A DNA stretch of 64,000 bases from Bifidobacterium platyrrhinorum. GTDB taxonomy: Bacteria; Actinomycetota; Actinomycetes; Actinomycetales; Bifidobacteriaceae. The stretch lies in NCBI RefSeq assembly GCF_010667645.1, contig NZ_WHZV01000009.1:31910-95909 (forward strand). Direction: 5' to 3'. The position numbers and the translations under genes are program-made. Position 1 is the stretch's first letter. The number at the start of each line of letters is the position of its first letter. Under the pieces are notes generated by a model. It made no database searches. It had not been told where the DNA came from and worked only from the letters and a program-made list of their open reading frames with translations. Of this stretch, positions 30,761-39,304 are shown piece by piece.

Positions 30761-32199
30761 AACAACACCCCCAATGCGGACTTGAGCGTATCCACCTGTA
30801 CGACGGCGAGCCCGGGGATCTCCACGCGCCTGCGCAGGCGCGGCACCACCGCCGTGGCGAACCCCAGTCGCGCCGCCTCGCGCAGCCGGTATTCCAGACG
30901 CGGCACGGGCCGTACCTGACCGGTCAGGGAGATCTCGCCGATCGCGCAGGTGGTGCGGGGGATCGGCGCGTGCTTCGCCGCGCCCGCCAACGCGGCCACG
31001 ATGGCCAGGTCGCAGGCCGGTTCCTTCGCCAGGCCGCCGGCGATCGTCGAAATGTACAGGTCGTTGCCCAGCAGGTTCACATGACCGTGCCGGTACAGCA
31101 CCGCGACGAGCATCGCGATGCGGTTCGCATCCACGCCGTTCGCCGCGCGCCGCGGCGTCGGCAGCACCGAATTCGTGACCAACGACTGGACCTCGATGGG
31201 CAGCGACCGGTGGCCGTCGAGCGTGAACGTCACGCAGGTGCCCTCGACCGCCGCCCCGTCGCCGTCGGAACCGTCCGCGGAGGAGAGGAACAGGCCGGAG
31301 GGATCGGTGACCTCCTCGATGCCCTCGCCGCTCATATCGAAGCATCCGACCTCGTCGGTGGGACCGAAACGGTTCTTCACCGCGCGCAGCATGCGCAGCG
31401 CGGTCTCGCCGTCCCCCTCGAACTGGCAGACCACGTCCACCAGATGCTCGAGCGTGCGCGGGCCGGCGATCGAGCCGTCCTTGGTGACATGGCCGACCAG
31501 CAGCACCGGCACATCCAGCGTCTTGGCCACGTCGATGAGCGCGCTCGCCACCTCGCGCACCTGCGTGGAGCCGCCGGAGATGCCGTCGACGTCCTGCGAG
31601 ACGATCGTCTGCGCCGAATCGACGATCGCCAGCGTGGGCCGTTCGCGTTCGATGAGGCCGAGCACGGTGGCCAGATCGGTGGTGGCGGCGAGCAGCAGGT
31701 TCGGTTCCACCGCATCGATGCGCGTGGCGCGCAGACGCACCTGCCCCTGCGACTCCTCGCCGGACACGTACAGCACCGTGCCGCCCTGCGCCGCGTGCGC
31801 GCGGGCGATGTTGCCCGCGGTCTCCAACAGCAGCGTGGACTTGCCGATGCCCGGCTCGCCGGCGATGAGCACGACCGAGCCCGGCACGATGCCGCCGCCG
31901 AGCACACGGTCGAACTCGGAGAAGCCGGTGGGGATGCGCGCCACGTCGTCGGTACCGACCTGGGTGATCGGTGTGGCCGCGGATTCGGCCACCGCGGCCG
32001 CCTGCGTGCGGGCCGTGCGGCCGGGGCCCGAGGCGCGTGACGACGCACCCGCCCCGCCCCGTCTCGCCGCAGCGGTCGGCCGGGCCTCGTGGAACTCGTC
32101 CACGGTTCCCCACTGCCCGCATTCGGGGCATCTGCCGTACCATTTCGGGCCGGTCCACCCGCATTCGGAGCACAGATATCGCACGTTCGTCTTCGCCAT
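30757..32199 (-). CDS. radA: DNA repair protein RadA
   Basis: RecA-like helicase that extends branches during recombination. 480 residues: N-terminal zinc finger Cys10, Cys13, Cys24 and Cys27; Walker A GEPGIGKST at 114-122; the RadA-specific KNRFG motif near 273; and a Lon-protease-like C-terminal domain. The start codon lies six bases after a TAGGTT hexamer (32206-32211, minus strand) with no Shine-Dalgarno, so the mRNA may be leaderless. Divergent from the next gene. Confidence 0.96.
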   Translation of the reverse strand: MAKTNVRYLCSECGWTGPKWYGRCPECGQWGTVDEFHEARPTAAARRGGAGASSRASGPGRTARTQAAAVAESAATPITQVGTDDVARIPTGFSEFDRVLGGGIVPGSVVLIAGEPGIGKSTLLLETAGNIARAHAAQGGTVLYVSGEESQGQVRLRATRIDAVEPNLLLAATTDLATVLGLIERERPTLAIVDSAQTIVSQDVDGISGGSTQVREVASALIDVAKTLDVPVLLVGHVTKDGSIAGPRTLEHLVDVVCQFEGDGETALRMLRAVKNRFGPTDEVGCFDMSGEGIEEVTDPSGLFLSSADGSDGDGAAVEGTCVTFTLDGHRSLPIEVQSLVTNSVLPTPRRAANGVDANRIAMLVAVLYRHGHVNLLGNDLYISTIAGGLAKEPACDLAIVAALAGAAKHAPIPRTTCAIGEISLTGQVRPVPRLEYRLREAARLGFATAVVPRLRRRVEIPGLAVVQVDTLKSALGVLL

Positions 32200-32292
32200 G
32201 CCTCGAACCTACGCCCGCGAACCGACGACCGGTAGATATCTACCGGTTTTTCCCTCTCCGGCGCGTCACCCGGCTGTGCCACAATCGGAGGC

Positions 32293-32913
32293 ATGTCGAA
32301 CACTCGTAGCTTCTCGCAACATTCGTCGCACGGCAAGCTGATCGCCGTCGTCATCGCCGCGGCGCTGGTCATCATCCTCGCGCTGCTGTCCGCCTTCGTC
32401 TGGCCTGGCTGGGCGCTCAACAAGGGCGGAAACGCGAGCCAGGGCGCCGGCACCCAGCAGACCGCGGAGCCGACCACGCCGAGCATCAAGGCCACGGCCC
32501 TGCCGGACAACGCCACCGAGCTGCTCAAGGCCATGCCGGACAGCGTGCTCAATTTCGCGCGCACCAAGGCGGACGCCTCGACCACGTGGAACTCCGCCAC
32601 GCCGCTCGAGGAGTACACGCTCACCTACTCCACCGGCAAGAAGGCCGCCGACGTGACCCTCGTCGTGGCCCAGTGGAGCGAATCCGATCCGGCGAAGACC
32701 CAGTACGACGCGCTCGCCAAGGCGGTCACCGGCAAGACCATCGCCTCCGGCGCCGTCAAGGTGCAGGGCGACGCCACCGGCGACTACGTGGTGAAGACCG
32801 ATTCCGGCGACGCGAAGAAGGCCACCGCCCTGTGGCGCAACGACACGGTCGTGTTCCAGGCCACCGGCTCCAAGGCCTCGGTCCAGCGTTTCTACCAGAA
32901 GTTCCCGCTGTAA
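32293..32913 (+). CDS. Membrane-anchored secreted protein of unknown function
   Basis: 206 residues with one N-terminal helix (LIAVVIAAALVIILALLSAFVWPGW in residues about 16-40), then a Gln/Thr/Ser-rich linker and a soluble domain of about 140 residues outside the membrane. The domain has a repeated pattern of charged strands and ends FYQKFPL. No family was recognised. CACAAT (32280-32285) ends seven bases before the ATG; GGAGGC lies between, too close for a normal ribosome-binding site. Confidence 0.7.
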   Translation: MSNTRSFSQHSSHGKLIAVVIAAALVIILALLSAFVWPGWALNKGGNASQGAGTQQTAEPTTPSIKATALPDNATELLKAMPDSVLNFARTKADASTTWNSATPLEEYTLTYSTGKKAADVTLVVAQWSESDPAKTQYDALAKAVTGKTIASGAVKVQGDATGDYVVKTDSGDAKKATALWRNDTVVFQATGSKASVQRFYQKFPL

Positions 32914-33115
32914 GGGGAGGCCGCCGGGGTGCGGGAGCGCGGGCGGCATCGTCCGCCCGCATCGTATCCCCGGCATTCCGCGCGGGCCGGCATCCGCCCG
33001 CTCGCATCGTGGGCGCATCCGCGCCCCGTGGCGACGCACGGGTGGCGTAGTCCGCGAGAACGTGTATACTCGTGCGAGTTGCAACTTTTACGATTAATCG
33101 GATTGGAGGCTTCAG

Positions 33116-33205
33116 ATGGGTTCCGTCATCAAGAAGCGCCGCAAGCGGATGAGCAAGAAGAAGCACCGCAAACTGCTGCGTAAGACCCGCCACCAGCGCA
33201 AGTAG
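33116..33205 (+). CDS. Small ribosomal protein bS22 (AURKAIP1/COX24 domain)
   Basis: A 29-residue, extremely basic protein read directly from the sequence: it starts MGSVIKKRRKRMSKKKHRK and ends RHQRK. It matches the short COX24/AURKAIP1-domain proteins found on actinobacterial 30S subunits (bS22). GGAGG (33104-33108) is a strong ribosome-binding site, TATACT (33065-33070) a possible -10 box, and a terminator follows 24 bases after the stop, so it is a stand-alone gene that automatic annotation often misses. Confidence 0.93.
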   Translation: MGSVIKKRRKRMSKKKHRKLLRKTRHQRK

Positions 33206-33228
33206 TCTTACCTGCAACCAAGGCATGG

Positions 33229-33261
33229 AAAACCCCGCGGACCGTACGGTCGCGGGGTTTT
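33229..33261. terminator. Bidirectional terminator between bS22 and rpiA
   Basis: AAAACCCCGCG (33229-33239) pairs with CGCGGGGTTTT (33251-33261), with an inner GACC/GGTC pair. A- and T-runs on either side let it work for both convergent genes. Confidence 0.9.
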
Positions 33262-33320
33262 CTCATATTCCGGGGAAGCGGGCGGAAGCAATCCGGCCTC
33301 CGCCCGCGGGGATCACCGGG

Positions 33321-34019
33321 TCACTTGTTGCCGTTGGTGAGGACGCGCGGGCCGTTCGGGTCGCCGACGATCACCTTGTCGACCATGTTGAGGAACAGGC
33401 CGTGCTCGACGACGCCCACCGTGTTGATGAGGTCCTCGGCCAGGTCGAACGGGTGCTCGATCTTCTCCAGGTGCAGGTCCACCACGTAGTTGTTCTCGTC
33501 GGTGCGCACCTCCTTGCCGTCGGCGTCGAGGCGCAGGACCGGCTTGTAGCCCTTGGCCTCGAACTTCTTGATGACGTGGCCGGCGCCGAACGGGATGACC
33601 TCGACCGGCAGCGGGAACTTGCCGATGGTGTCGACGACCTTGGACTCGTCGACGATCCACACGATCCTGTCGGAGTTGGTGGCCACGATCTTCTCCCACA
33701 GCAGGGCCGCGCCGCCGCCCTTGATGCCGTTGAAGTCCTTGTCGACCTCGTCGGCGCCGTCGATGGTCACGTCGATGTGGTCCACGTCGTCGATGTCGAC
33801 GATCTTGATGCCGTAGCTTTCGGCCTGGGCCTGCGTGCGGCGGGAGGTGGTCACGCCGGTGAACTGGAGGCCCTCCTCCTTGACGCGGCGGCCGAGCTCG
33901 TCCACGAGGAACTTGACGGTGGAACCGGTGCCCAGACCCGCGATCATGCCGTTCTCGACGAGCTTGGCGGCTTCGATGCCGGCGGCCTTCTTGAGGGCGT
34001 CCTGCTGTGCCTTATCCAT
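33321..34019 (-). CDS. rpiA: Ribose-5-phosphate isomerase A
   Basis: Interconverts ribose 5-phosphate and ribulose 5-phosphate in the pentose pathway, which feeds the bifid shunt. 232 residues with [10 protein letters not shown] near 28, [20 protein letters not shown] near 90-110 (catalytic Asp and Lys region) and a normal family length. GGAAAGGATTCACATC lies before the ATG on the coding strand. Shares a terminator with bS22. Confidence 0.96.
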   Translation of the reverse strand: MDKAQQDALKKAAGIEAAKLVENGMIAGLGTGSTVKFLVDELGRRVKEEGLQFTGVTTSRRTQAQAESYGIKIVDIDDVDHIDVTIDGADEVDKDFNGIKGGGAALLWEKIVATNSDRIVWIVDESKVVDTIGKFPLPVEVIPFGAGHVIKKFEAKGYKPVLRLDADGKEVRTDENNYVVDLHLEKIEHPFDLAEDLINTVGVVEHGLFLNMVDKVIVGDPNGPRVLTNGNK

Positions 34020-34114
34020 GATGTGAATCCTTTCCTTCCATGTGAAAGTCCGTTACCATCCTAACGCGCATGGGAGATTGTGTGCGCTCGTGTCCGCTCC
34101 TGTTCGACGGATGT

Positions 34115-35251
34115 TCAACCGCGCAGAAACTCCGCATTCACAAGGGTGAGATTGCCGTCGCCGTCCACGAATCCGTCCACCGCGATGTACCCGCGCACGT
34201 GCATCGCCTCTCCCGTGTAGAACGGGCTGGTCTTCGGCGCGGGGGAGAAACGCACGCCTCCCGACACGGTCAGGCCGGTCGGGGCCGGTCGGGGCGTCGG
34301 CGCGGCGGTCCGCGGCTGCTGGGAATCCGCGTGCCGGTCCGGCTGCACCGTCCGCTGTGCGGGGCGCCGGTCCGTGCCCGCGGGGCCGGCGGCATGCGTC
34401 GCGGCCGCCGCCCGATTGGTGTCCTTGCGCGCGTCGCCGATTCGCCTCGCCCCGGGCGTCGTCGCGGGTTCCGCCCCGGCCCGTGCCTCGTCGCCGTAAT
34501 CCGGCGCGCCCTCCGGTTCGGCGAGCATGTCCGCGAGGCTCTTACGTGATCCCGCTCGCGTCGCCGACCGCGAACCCTCCGTCGCGTCGCGGCGTATGCC
34601 GGCATGTGCCGGCGTGTCGCCGTCGCCCGCGCCGTCGCGCAGACTCGCGGCGTCGGCCTTGCCGTCCAATACGAGCTGCACGTCCGGCGGCACGTCGGTG
34701 CCGCGCGAATATTCGGAGTTGAGCAGCGAACGCCATCCCTCGATGGGCAGGTACCCGTCGCGTGCGCCGGAACGGCAGTCGCCCGCGTACGTGCGCGCGA
34801 GTTCGTCGACGAGCTCGTTGCCCGCATTGCCGGCATGGCCCTTCACCCACTTGAACTCGACCGGGCCGGGGCGTTTCGCGATCTCCTCGTCGATGGCCTG
34901 GACGAGTTCGCGGTTCTTGACCGGCTTCTTCTGTGAGTTCTTCCAGCCGTTGCGCTTCCAGCCCTTCACCCATTTGGTCGAGCAGTTGATGGCGTACTGC
35001 GAATCCGATTCGATGATGAGCCTTTGCGGTCCCGGATGCGCGCGCAACGCCTCCAGGACCGCGCACAGCTCGCCGATCTGGTTGGTGCCGTTCGTGGCGC
35101 CGCCCGCGTCATAGCCGCGCGAATCGTGCTCGTGCCCGGGCGCGCCGCCGTCGCCCGCGTCCTTCGCGTGGTCCGCCCACGCCCATCCCATCGGGCCGTT
35201 GGGGTTGCCCAAGGCCGAACCGTCCGTCGAAACCACAATCGTCTCAGTCAT
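34115..35251 (-). CDS. rnhA: Ribonuclease HI with long C-terminal extension
   Basis: Degrades RNA in RNA-DNA hybrids. 378 residues, more than twice the usual 155. The RNase H fold fills about residues 1-160 with the DEDD set Asp10 (STDGSA), Glu61 (IGELCAV), Asp83 (ESDSQYA) and Asp149 (LVDELAR), plus His139. A Gly/Asp-rich insert (about 27-52) is unusual. Residues about 195-330 are low-complexity Ala/Arg/Thr, and the last 45 form a conserved-looking segment (FYTGEAMHVRGYIAVDGFVD) of unknown role. ATG 35251 is the first start giving an intact fold. Confidence 0.9.
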   Translation of the reverse strand: MTETIVVSTDGSALGNPNGPMGWAWADHAKDAGDGGAPGHEHDSRGYDAGGATNGTNQIGELCAVLEALRAHPGPQRLIIESDSQYAINCSTKWVKGWKRNGWKNSQKKPVKNRELVQAIDEEIAKRPGPVEFKWVKGHAGNAGNELVDELARTYAGDCRSGARDGYLPIEGWRSLLNSEYSRGTDVPPDVQLVLDGKADAASLRDGAGDGDTPAHAGIRRDATEGSRSATRAGSRKSLADMLAEPEGAPDYGDEARAGAEPATTPGARRIGDARKDTNRAAAATHAAGPAGTDRRPAQRTVQPDRHADSQQPRTAAPTPRPAPTGLTVSGGVRFSPAPKTSPFYTGEAMHVRGYIAVDGFVDGDGNLTLVNAEFLRG

Positions 35252-35362
35252 GCCCTCCACCCTACGGTCCGGCGGGAATAACGGGACTCCCGTCTCCGTC
35301 CCGAAGGCCGACGCCGGGGCGGAACGACGCACCGGCGGCTCCCCGAGGGGGCGGCCCATGGG

Positions 35363-35382
35363 GATGTGAGCTTTGTCACATC
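35363..35382. promoter_or_regulatory. CRP/GlxR-like palindromic operator
   Basis: GATGTGA-N6-TCACATC is a perfect 7-bp inverted repeat. Its core TGTGA-N6-TCACA equals the consensus of CRP-family regulators, including corynebacterial GlxR. TTGACT (35385-35390) directly follows and could be a -35 box. It lies 260 bases before the first heme-locus gene and 112 bases before the divergent RNase H start. Confidence 0.65.
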
Positions 35383-35461
35383 CGTTGACTTTCCGTGTGT
35401 CGTCTGCCATCGCGCGCGCATGAATAGCGGGGGTTATGGGGTGGACACAAGTCTTTTTTCG

Positions 35462-35482
35462 GGGGAATTTTCCCCATATATT
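35462..35482 (+). promoter_or_regulatory. Dyad and possible -10 box of the heme-type operon
   Basis: GGGGAA-TT-TTCCCC (35462-35475) is a perfect 6-bp dyad touching TATATT (35477-35482), a likely -10 box; a T-rich stretch (35454-35459) stands at -35. A regulator bound here would block the promoter. The 160-base leader that follows contains GGGAGG and an in-frame ATG (35496) that might start a short leader or an extended form of the first gene. Confidence 0.45.
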
Positions 35483-35642
35483 GCGGGAGGTTTCCATGGA
35501 GACGCCCATCGGCAGCGTAAGGATTTCGGGGTGCCCTCCACCGGACCTACCCTTCACTTCCAACCAACGGGTACACCGGCGGGCCCGCCACGCGGGTCCG
35601 CCTCCTTCAGGAGAGACCGGGAACGAACGAAAGGAGACACCA

Positions 35643-38063
35643 GTGTTCTCACCATCCCGCATGCAGGGCCCCGCGGCCCGGCCGACGCAGGCCGTGGCCG
35701 CGCTGGCGGCCGTCGCCGTCCTCGGCGCGGGCCTGACCGCCGCGTCCTCCGCCGTCGCCGCCGAGACGACCGCGAAGACCACCAGCGACGCCACGCTCAC
35801 ATGGAGCCTCAACAAGGAATCGAACTGGCGCGCCTACGCGCCCGGCACGTTCAACTTCCTGTCCGCCGGCATCGTCGACAAGACCTCCGCCAGCGACCCC
35901 GTCGAGGAGAACGAGTGGAAGCAGGCCGACGGCGACGTGTCCATCGAGAAGAAGCAGGCCGACGGCACGTACCAGGCCGCCACCTGGGCGGGCCTGAAGA
36001 CCACGCCGGACGGCAAGGACCTGCCCGCCGCCTACACGGCGACCGGCGAGGGCAGCGGCAACCGCGTCAGGCTCGCCAACGGCACCGGCACGATCGACGC
36101 CGCGAACGACGACGCCGAGATCTCGTGGGACGGCGCGTTCACCGTCGTCTACTACTCCGGCCTCAACCAGTGGTACGCGAAGGACCTCAAGCTCACCGTG
36201 GCGAACGGCTCCGGCAGGCTCACCGCCACGCTCGGCGGCTGGGGCACCGACATGAACGACACGAGCAAGTTCGCCGTGCTCGACGAGGAGAAGGACGTGG
36301 AGATCGCCACGCTCTCGAACGTCGACGTGAAGGACGACGGCACCGTTGTCACCCCCGACTTCAACGAGACCGACGTGGACGGCCAGGGCACCATGCGCAA
36401 GAGCTGGCCGAAGCGGTTCCTCGACTTCGTGACCAAGACCGGCACCGGCCCCTACTGGTACGCCTCCGGCGGCGCCGCCGACCAGCGCAAGACCCCCGCC
36501 GAGATCCAGGTCTCCTACACGGCGAAGGCCCCCGAGCCGCAGGCCACCGCGCCCGAGGCGCCGGCCAAACCGACCGCGACCGTCGCCGGCACCATGGCCG
36601 ACCCGTACCAGGTGAAGGTCGACTGGAAGGCCCCGGCCAAGGACGGCGGCTCCGCGATCACCGGCTACACGGTGACCCTCGTCCCGTCCACCGGCGATCC
36701 GGTGAGCCAGGACGTCGACGCGAGCGCCACCACCGCCACGTTCGGCAAGCTCACCGCGCAGAACGTCTCCTACACGGCGTCCGTCGTCGCGAAGAACACG
36801 GAAGGCGCGTCCGCCGCCTCCGCCGCCTCCGACCCGGTCACCCCGAACGCCGACCCGGCCGCCGCGCCGGCCGTCACCGTCGAGCCGACCGGCGACATCG
36901 ACCCGGCCGTGGAGAACACGTTCACCGTCAAGGGCACCGGCTTCACCGGCGGCGCCGCCTTCTACGGCGCGTACGCCGTCGTCGCCGACACGGGCAAGTG
37001 GAACGCCGGCCGGAACCCGACTTCGCCGAACGACTTCGTCAAGGCCGCATGGGTCAAGGCCGCCGGCATCAAGGACGGCGCCTTCACCGCCACCGTCACC
37101 GTGCCCGCCGGCTCGCTCGAATACGGCAGGACCTACGTGGTCGGCACTACCGCCGCGCACGGCCTGTCCCTGACCGACCGTCGCCTCGACACCGCCACGG
37201 CGATCACGCTCAAGGCCCAGGCGCAGGCCCCCGAGGCCCCGGCCCAGCCGCAGCTCGCCGCGAACGGCACCAGCGCCACCGTCACCTGGACCGCCCCGGC
37301 CGACAACGGTTCCGCGATCACCGGCTACACGGTGACGCTCACCCCGGCCGACGGCAAGGGCGACGTCAAGACCCAGCAGGTCGACGCCGCCGCGACCGCC
37401 GCCACGTTCGACGGCCTCGCCAAGGGCGTGACCTACACGGCCACCGTCGTCGCCAGGAACGCGATCGGCGCGTCCGCCGCGTCCCCGGCCTCCGCCGCCG
37501 TCACGATCGCCGCCACCGCGCCGGGCGCGGCCGGCGACGTGACCGTCCGCCAGTCCGCCGCCCACGAGCTGATCGTCGGTTGGACCGCTCCGGCCGACGA
37601 CGGCGGTTCCGCGATCACCGGCTACACGGTGACGCTCACCCCGGCCGACGGCAAGGGCGACGTAAAGACCCAGCAGGTCGACGCCGCCACGACCACCGCC
37701 GTCTTCACCGACCTCGATCCGGCCGTCGCCTACACGGCGTCCGTCGTCGCCACGAACGCGATCGGCGATTCCACCGCCGCAACGTCCGACATCAACGCTC
37801 CGGTCAACCCCGCCCCGGACCAATCCACGGGCGATGGTGACGGCACCGATTCCGGTGTCACCGACGGCGACGGCGCGACCGGTGGCACGCAGTCCGGCAC
37901 GACCGGCACCATCGGCTCCGGCATCGCGAACACCACGACGAACGCCGACGGTTCCGCGAAGCTGGGCTCGACCGGCGCCTCCGTCGCCGTGTTCGCCGGC
38001 GTGACGGTCGCGCTCGCCGCCGCCGCGGCCGCCGTGACCATCCTGCGACGCCGCAACGCCTGA
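35643..38063 (+). CDS. HtaA-like surface heme-capture protein with FnIII repeats
   Basis: 806-residue exported protein. Signal peptide (1-39, ends SSAVA), HtaA-like domain (about 50-292, ends FVTKTGTGPYWY and SYTAKAPE), FnIII 1 (about 303-400), a neocarzinostatin/Ig-like domain (about 405-525), FnIII 2 and 3 (about 530-720), an acidic linker, then LGSTGASV, a membrane helix and RRRNA, a sortase-like or plain membrane anchor. The HtaA domain contains no histidine at all. GTG 35643 follows AAAGGAGACACCA; ATG 35496 is in frame but would bury the signal peptide. hmuT-like gene follows 5 bases later. Confidence 0.82.
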   Translation: MFSPSRMQGPAARPTQAVAALAAVAVLGAGLTAASSAVAAETTAKTTSDATLTWSLNKESNWRAYAPGTFNFLSAGIVDKTSASDPVEENEWKQADGDVSIEKKQADGTYQAATWAGLKTTPDGKDLPAAYTATGEGSGNRVRLANGTGTIDAANDDAEISWDGAFTVVYYSGLNQWYAKDLKLTVANGSGRLTATLGGWGTDMNDTSKFAVLDEEKDVEIATLSNVDVKDDGTVVTPDFNETDVDGQGTMRKSWPKRFLDFVTKTGTGPYWYASGGAADQRKTPAEIQVSYTAKAPEPQATAPEAPAKPTATVAGTMADPYQVKVDWKAPAKDGGSAITGYTVTLVPSTGDPVSQDVDASATTATFGKLTAQNVSYTASVVAKNTEGASAASAASDPVTPNADPAAAPAVTVEPTGDIDPAVENTFTVKGTGFTGGAAFYGAYAVVADTGKWNAGRNPTSPNDFVKAAWVKAAGIKDGAFTATVTVPAGSLEYGRTYVVGTTAAHGLSLTDRRLDTATAITLKAQAQAPEAPAQPQLAANGTSATVTWTAPADNGSAITGYTVTLTPADGKGDVKTQQVDAAATAATFDGLAKGVTYTATVVARNAIGASAASPASAAVTIAATAPGAAGDVTVRQSAAHELIVGWTAPADDGGSAITGYTVTLTPADGKGDVKTQQVDAATTTAVFTDLDPAVAYTASVVATNAIGDSTAATSDINAPVNPAPDQSTGDGDGTDSGVTDGDGATGGTQSGTTGTIGSGIANTTTNADGSAKLGSTGASVAVFAGVTVALAAAAAAVTILRRRNA
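37308..37391 (+). repeat. Near-identical 84-bp direct repeat, copy 1 (FnIII 2)
   Basis: Matches 37605-37688 at 83 of 84 bases (only GTC/GTA at one lysine-preceding valine differs). It encodes the GSAITGYTVTLTPADGKGDV core of the FnIII repeat, a sign of recent in-gene duplication or gene conversion. Confidence 0.95.
37605..37688 (+). repeat. Near-identical 84-bp direct repeat, copy 2 (FnIII 3)
   Basis: Second copy of the 84-bp unit at 37308-37391, in the third FnIII repeat. Flanking sequence is clearly more diverged, so the homogenised part is limited to the strand core. Confidence 0.95.
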
Positions 38064-38068
38064 GACGG

Positions 38069-39304
38069 ATGATGACCGACTCCCGCAACGGTCGCCGCCG
38101 CCGCGCTTCGGCGCGTGCGGCGGCGGCCTTCGTGGCCGTGTGCCTGCTGACGCTCGGCGGATGCGCGAACATCGGTACGATCTCCGAGGTGAGCCTCGAC
38201 AGCTGCGACGTGCCGACCGCCTCCACCGAGCCGAATCCGCCGCAGCTGCCCGACGTCACGCAGGCGCAGCTCACCGACCCGCGCGCGATCGAAGGCCCCA
38301 CGACCGCGTACACGCGGTCGGACCGGATCATCCCGATCACGAACGTGCCGTTCGAGGAGCAGCAACTGCCCGTCACCGTGGAAAGCGCGGACGGGCCCAA
38401 GCAGACCGTGACGGACACGACGCGCATCCTCGCGCTCAACCAGAACGGCGGTCTCGCGGCCGCCGTGTACGCGCTCGGATTCGGCTGCAATCTGGTCGGC
38501 CGCGACACGGCCACCGGTTCGTCCGGCATGGACAAGCTGCCCAAGGTGACCGTCAACGGCATGGACCTGAACGCGGAGGCGATCCTCGCGCTCGAACCCA
38601 CCGTCATCATCACCGACACGTCGATCGGCCCGTACGACGTGCAATTGCAGTTGCGCCAATCCGGGATTCCGGTCGTGTTCGTGCCGTTGGACAGCGAGAA
38701 GGGCGTCGCCGGCGTGGGCGCGCAGGTCCAGGCCGTCGCCGACGCGCTCGGCGTGAGCGACCTCGGCAAACAGCTCGTCAAACGCACGAACAGCGAGATC
38801 GACCGGACCATCCAGAACATCCAACGCACGCTCGTCCCCACGGACGAGAAGCGGCGCCCCCGCATCGTGTTCCTCTATGTGCGCGGCACATCGATCTACT
38901 ACTGGTTCGGCGAAGGCTCCGGCGCGGATTCGCTCATCCAGTCGATCGGCGCGGTCGACGTGGCCGAGGAGGTCGGTTTCAAGGGCATGGCGCCCACCAA
39001 CTCCGAAGTGCTCATCAAGGCGAAACCCGACGTGATTCTCGCGATGACCCTCGGCGTCGAATCCGCGGGAGGCGTCGACGGCATGCTCGCCATGCCTGGC
39101 ATCGCGGAGACGCCCGCCGGGCGGCACCGGCGCATCGTCGACATGAGCGACTACGAGATCATGAGCTTCGGCCCGCAGACCGCGCAGGTGCTGGCCGCGC
39201 TCGCCACCGCCGTCTACGCGCCCGAATACGGCTACCAGCCGGACGACAAGCCGGAAGTCATCCAGAAACGACTCGACGAGATGCAGCAGGAGGACCAGTC
39301 ATGA
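38069..39304 (+). CDS. HmuT-like heme-type ABC transporter lipoprotein
   Basis: Substrate-binding protein of 411 residues with lipobox LTLGGC (Cys32). Features of the HmuT family: DTTRILALNQNGGLAAAVYALG, LNAEAILALEPTVIITDTSIGPYDV, and FLYVRGTSIYYWFGEGSGAD. At the position of the axial ligand histidine of HmuT (NGH-x-LNAE) this protein reads NGMDLNAE, with Met165; Tyr270, 277 or 278 could be the other ligand. An unusual N-terminal extension of about 80 residues precedes the core. Stop overlaps the permease start (ATGA). Confidence 0.85.
   Translation: MMTDSRNGRRRRASARAAAAFVAVCLLTLGGCANIGTISEVSLDSCDVPTASTEPNPPQLPDVTQAQLTDPRAIEGPTTAYTRSDRIIPITNVPFEEQQLPVTVESADGPKQTVTDTTRILALNQNGGLAAAVYALGFGCNLVGRDTATGSSGMDKLPKVTVNGMDLNAEAILALEPTVIITDTSIGPYDVQLQLRQSGIPVVFVPLDSEKGVAGVGAQVQAVADALGVSDLGKQLVKRTNSEIDRTIQNIQRTLVPTDEKRRPRIVFLYVRGTSIYYWFGEGSGADSLIQSIGAVDVAEEVGFKGMAPTNSEVLIKAKPDVILAMTLGVESAGGVDGMLAMPGIAETPAGRHRRIVDMSDYEIMSFGPQTAQVLAALATAVYAPEYGYQPDDKPEVIQKRLDEMQQEDQS

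Noticed and set aside
32939..32960. GCGGGCGG/CCGCCCGC hairpin after the 32293 gene as a terminator
   Set aside because: Perfect 8-bp stem but no T-run on either side and a GC-rich setting where such pairs arise easily.
35436..35642. Longer N-terminus of the first uptake-operon protein from ATG 35436 or 35496
   Set aside because: It would put the signal peptide about 50 residues inside; GTG 35643 has a strong AAAGGAG. Kept as a finding because ATG 35496 has GGGAGG.
37977..38063. Classical LPxTG sortase anchor on the first uptake protein
   Set aside because: The motif is LGSTG, not LPxTG; layout is suggestive, but simple membrane anchoring, as in corynebacterial HtaA, fits equally well.
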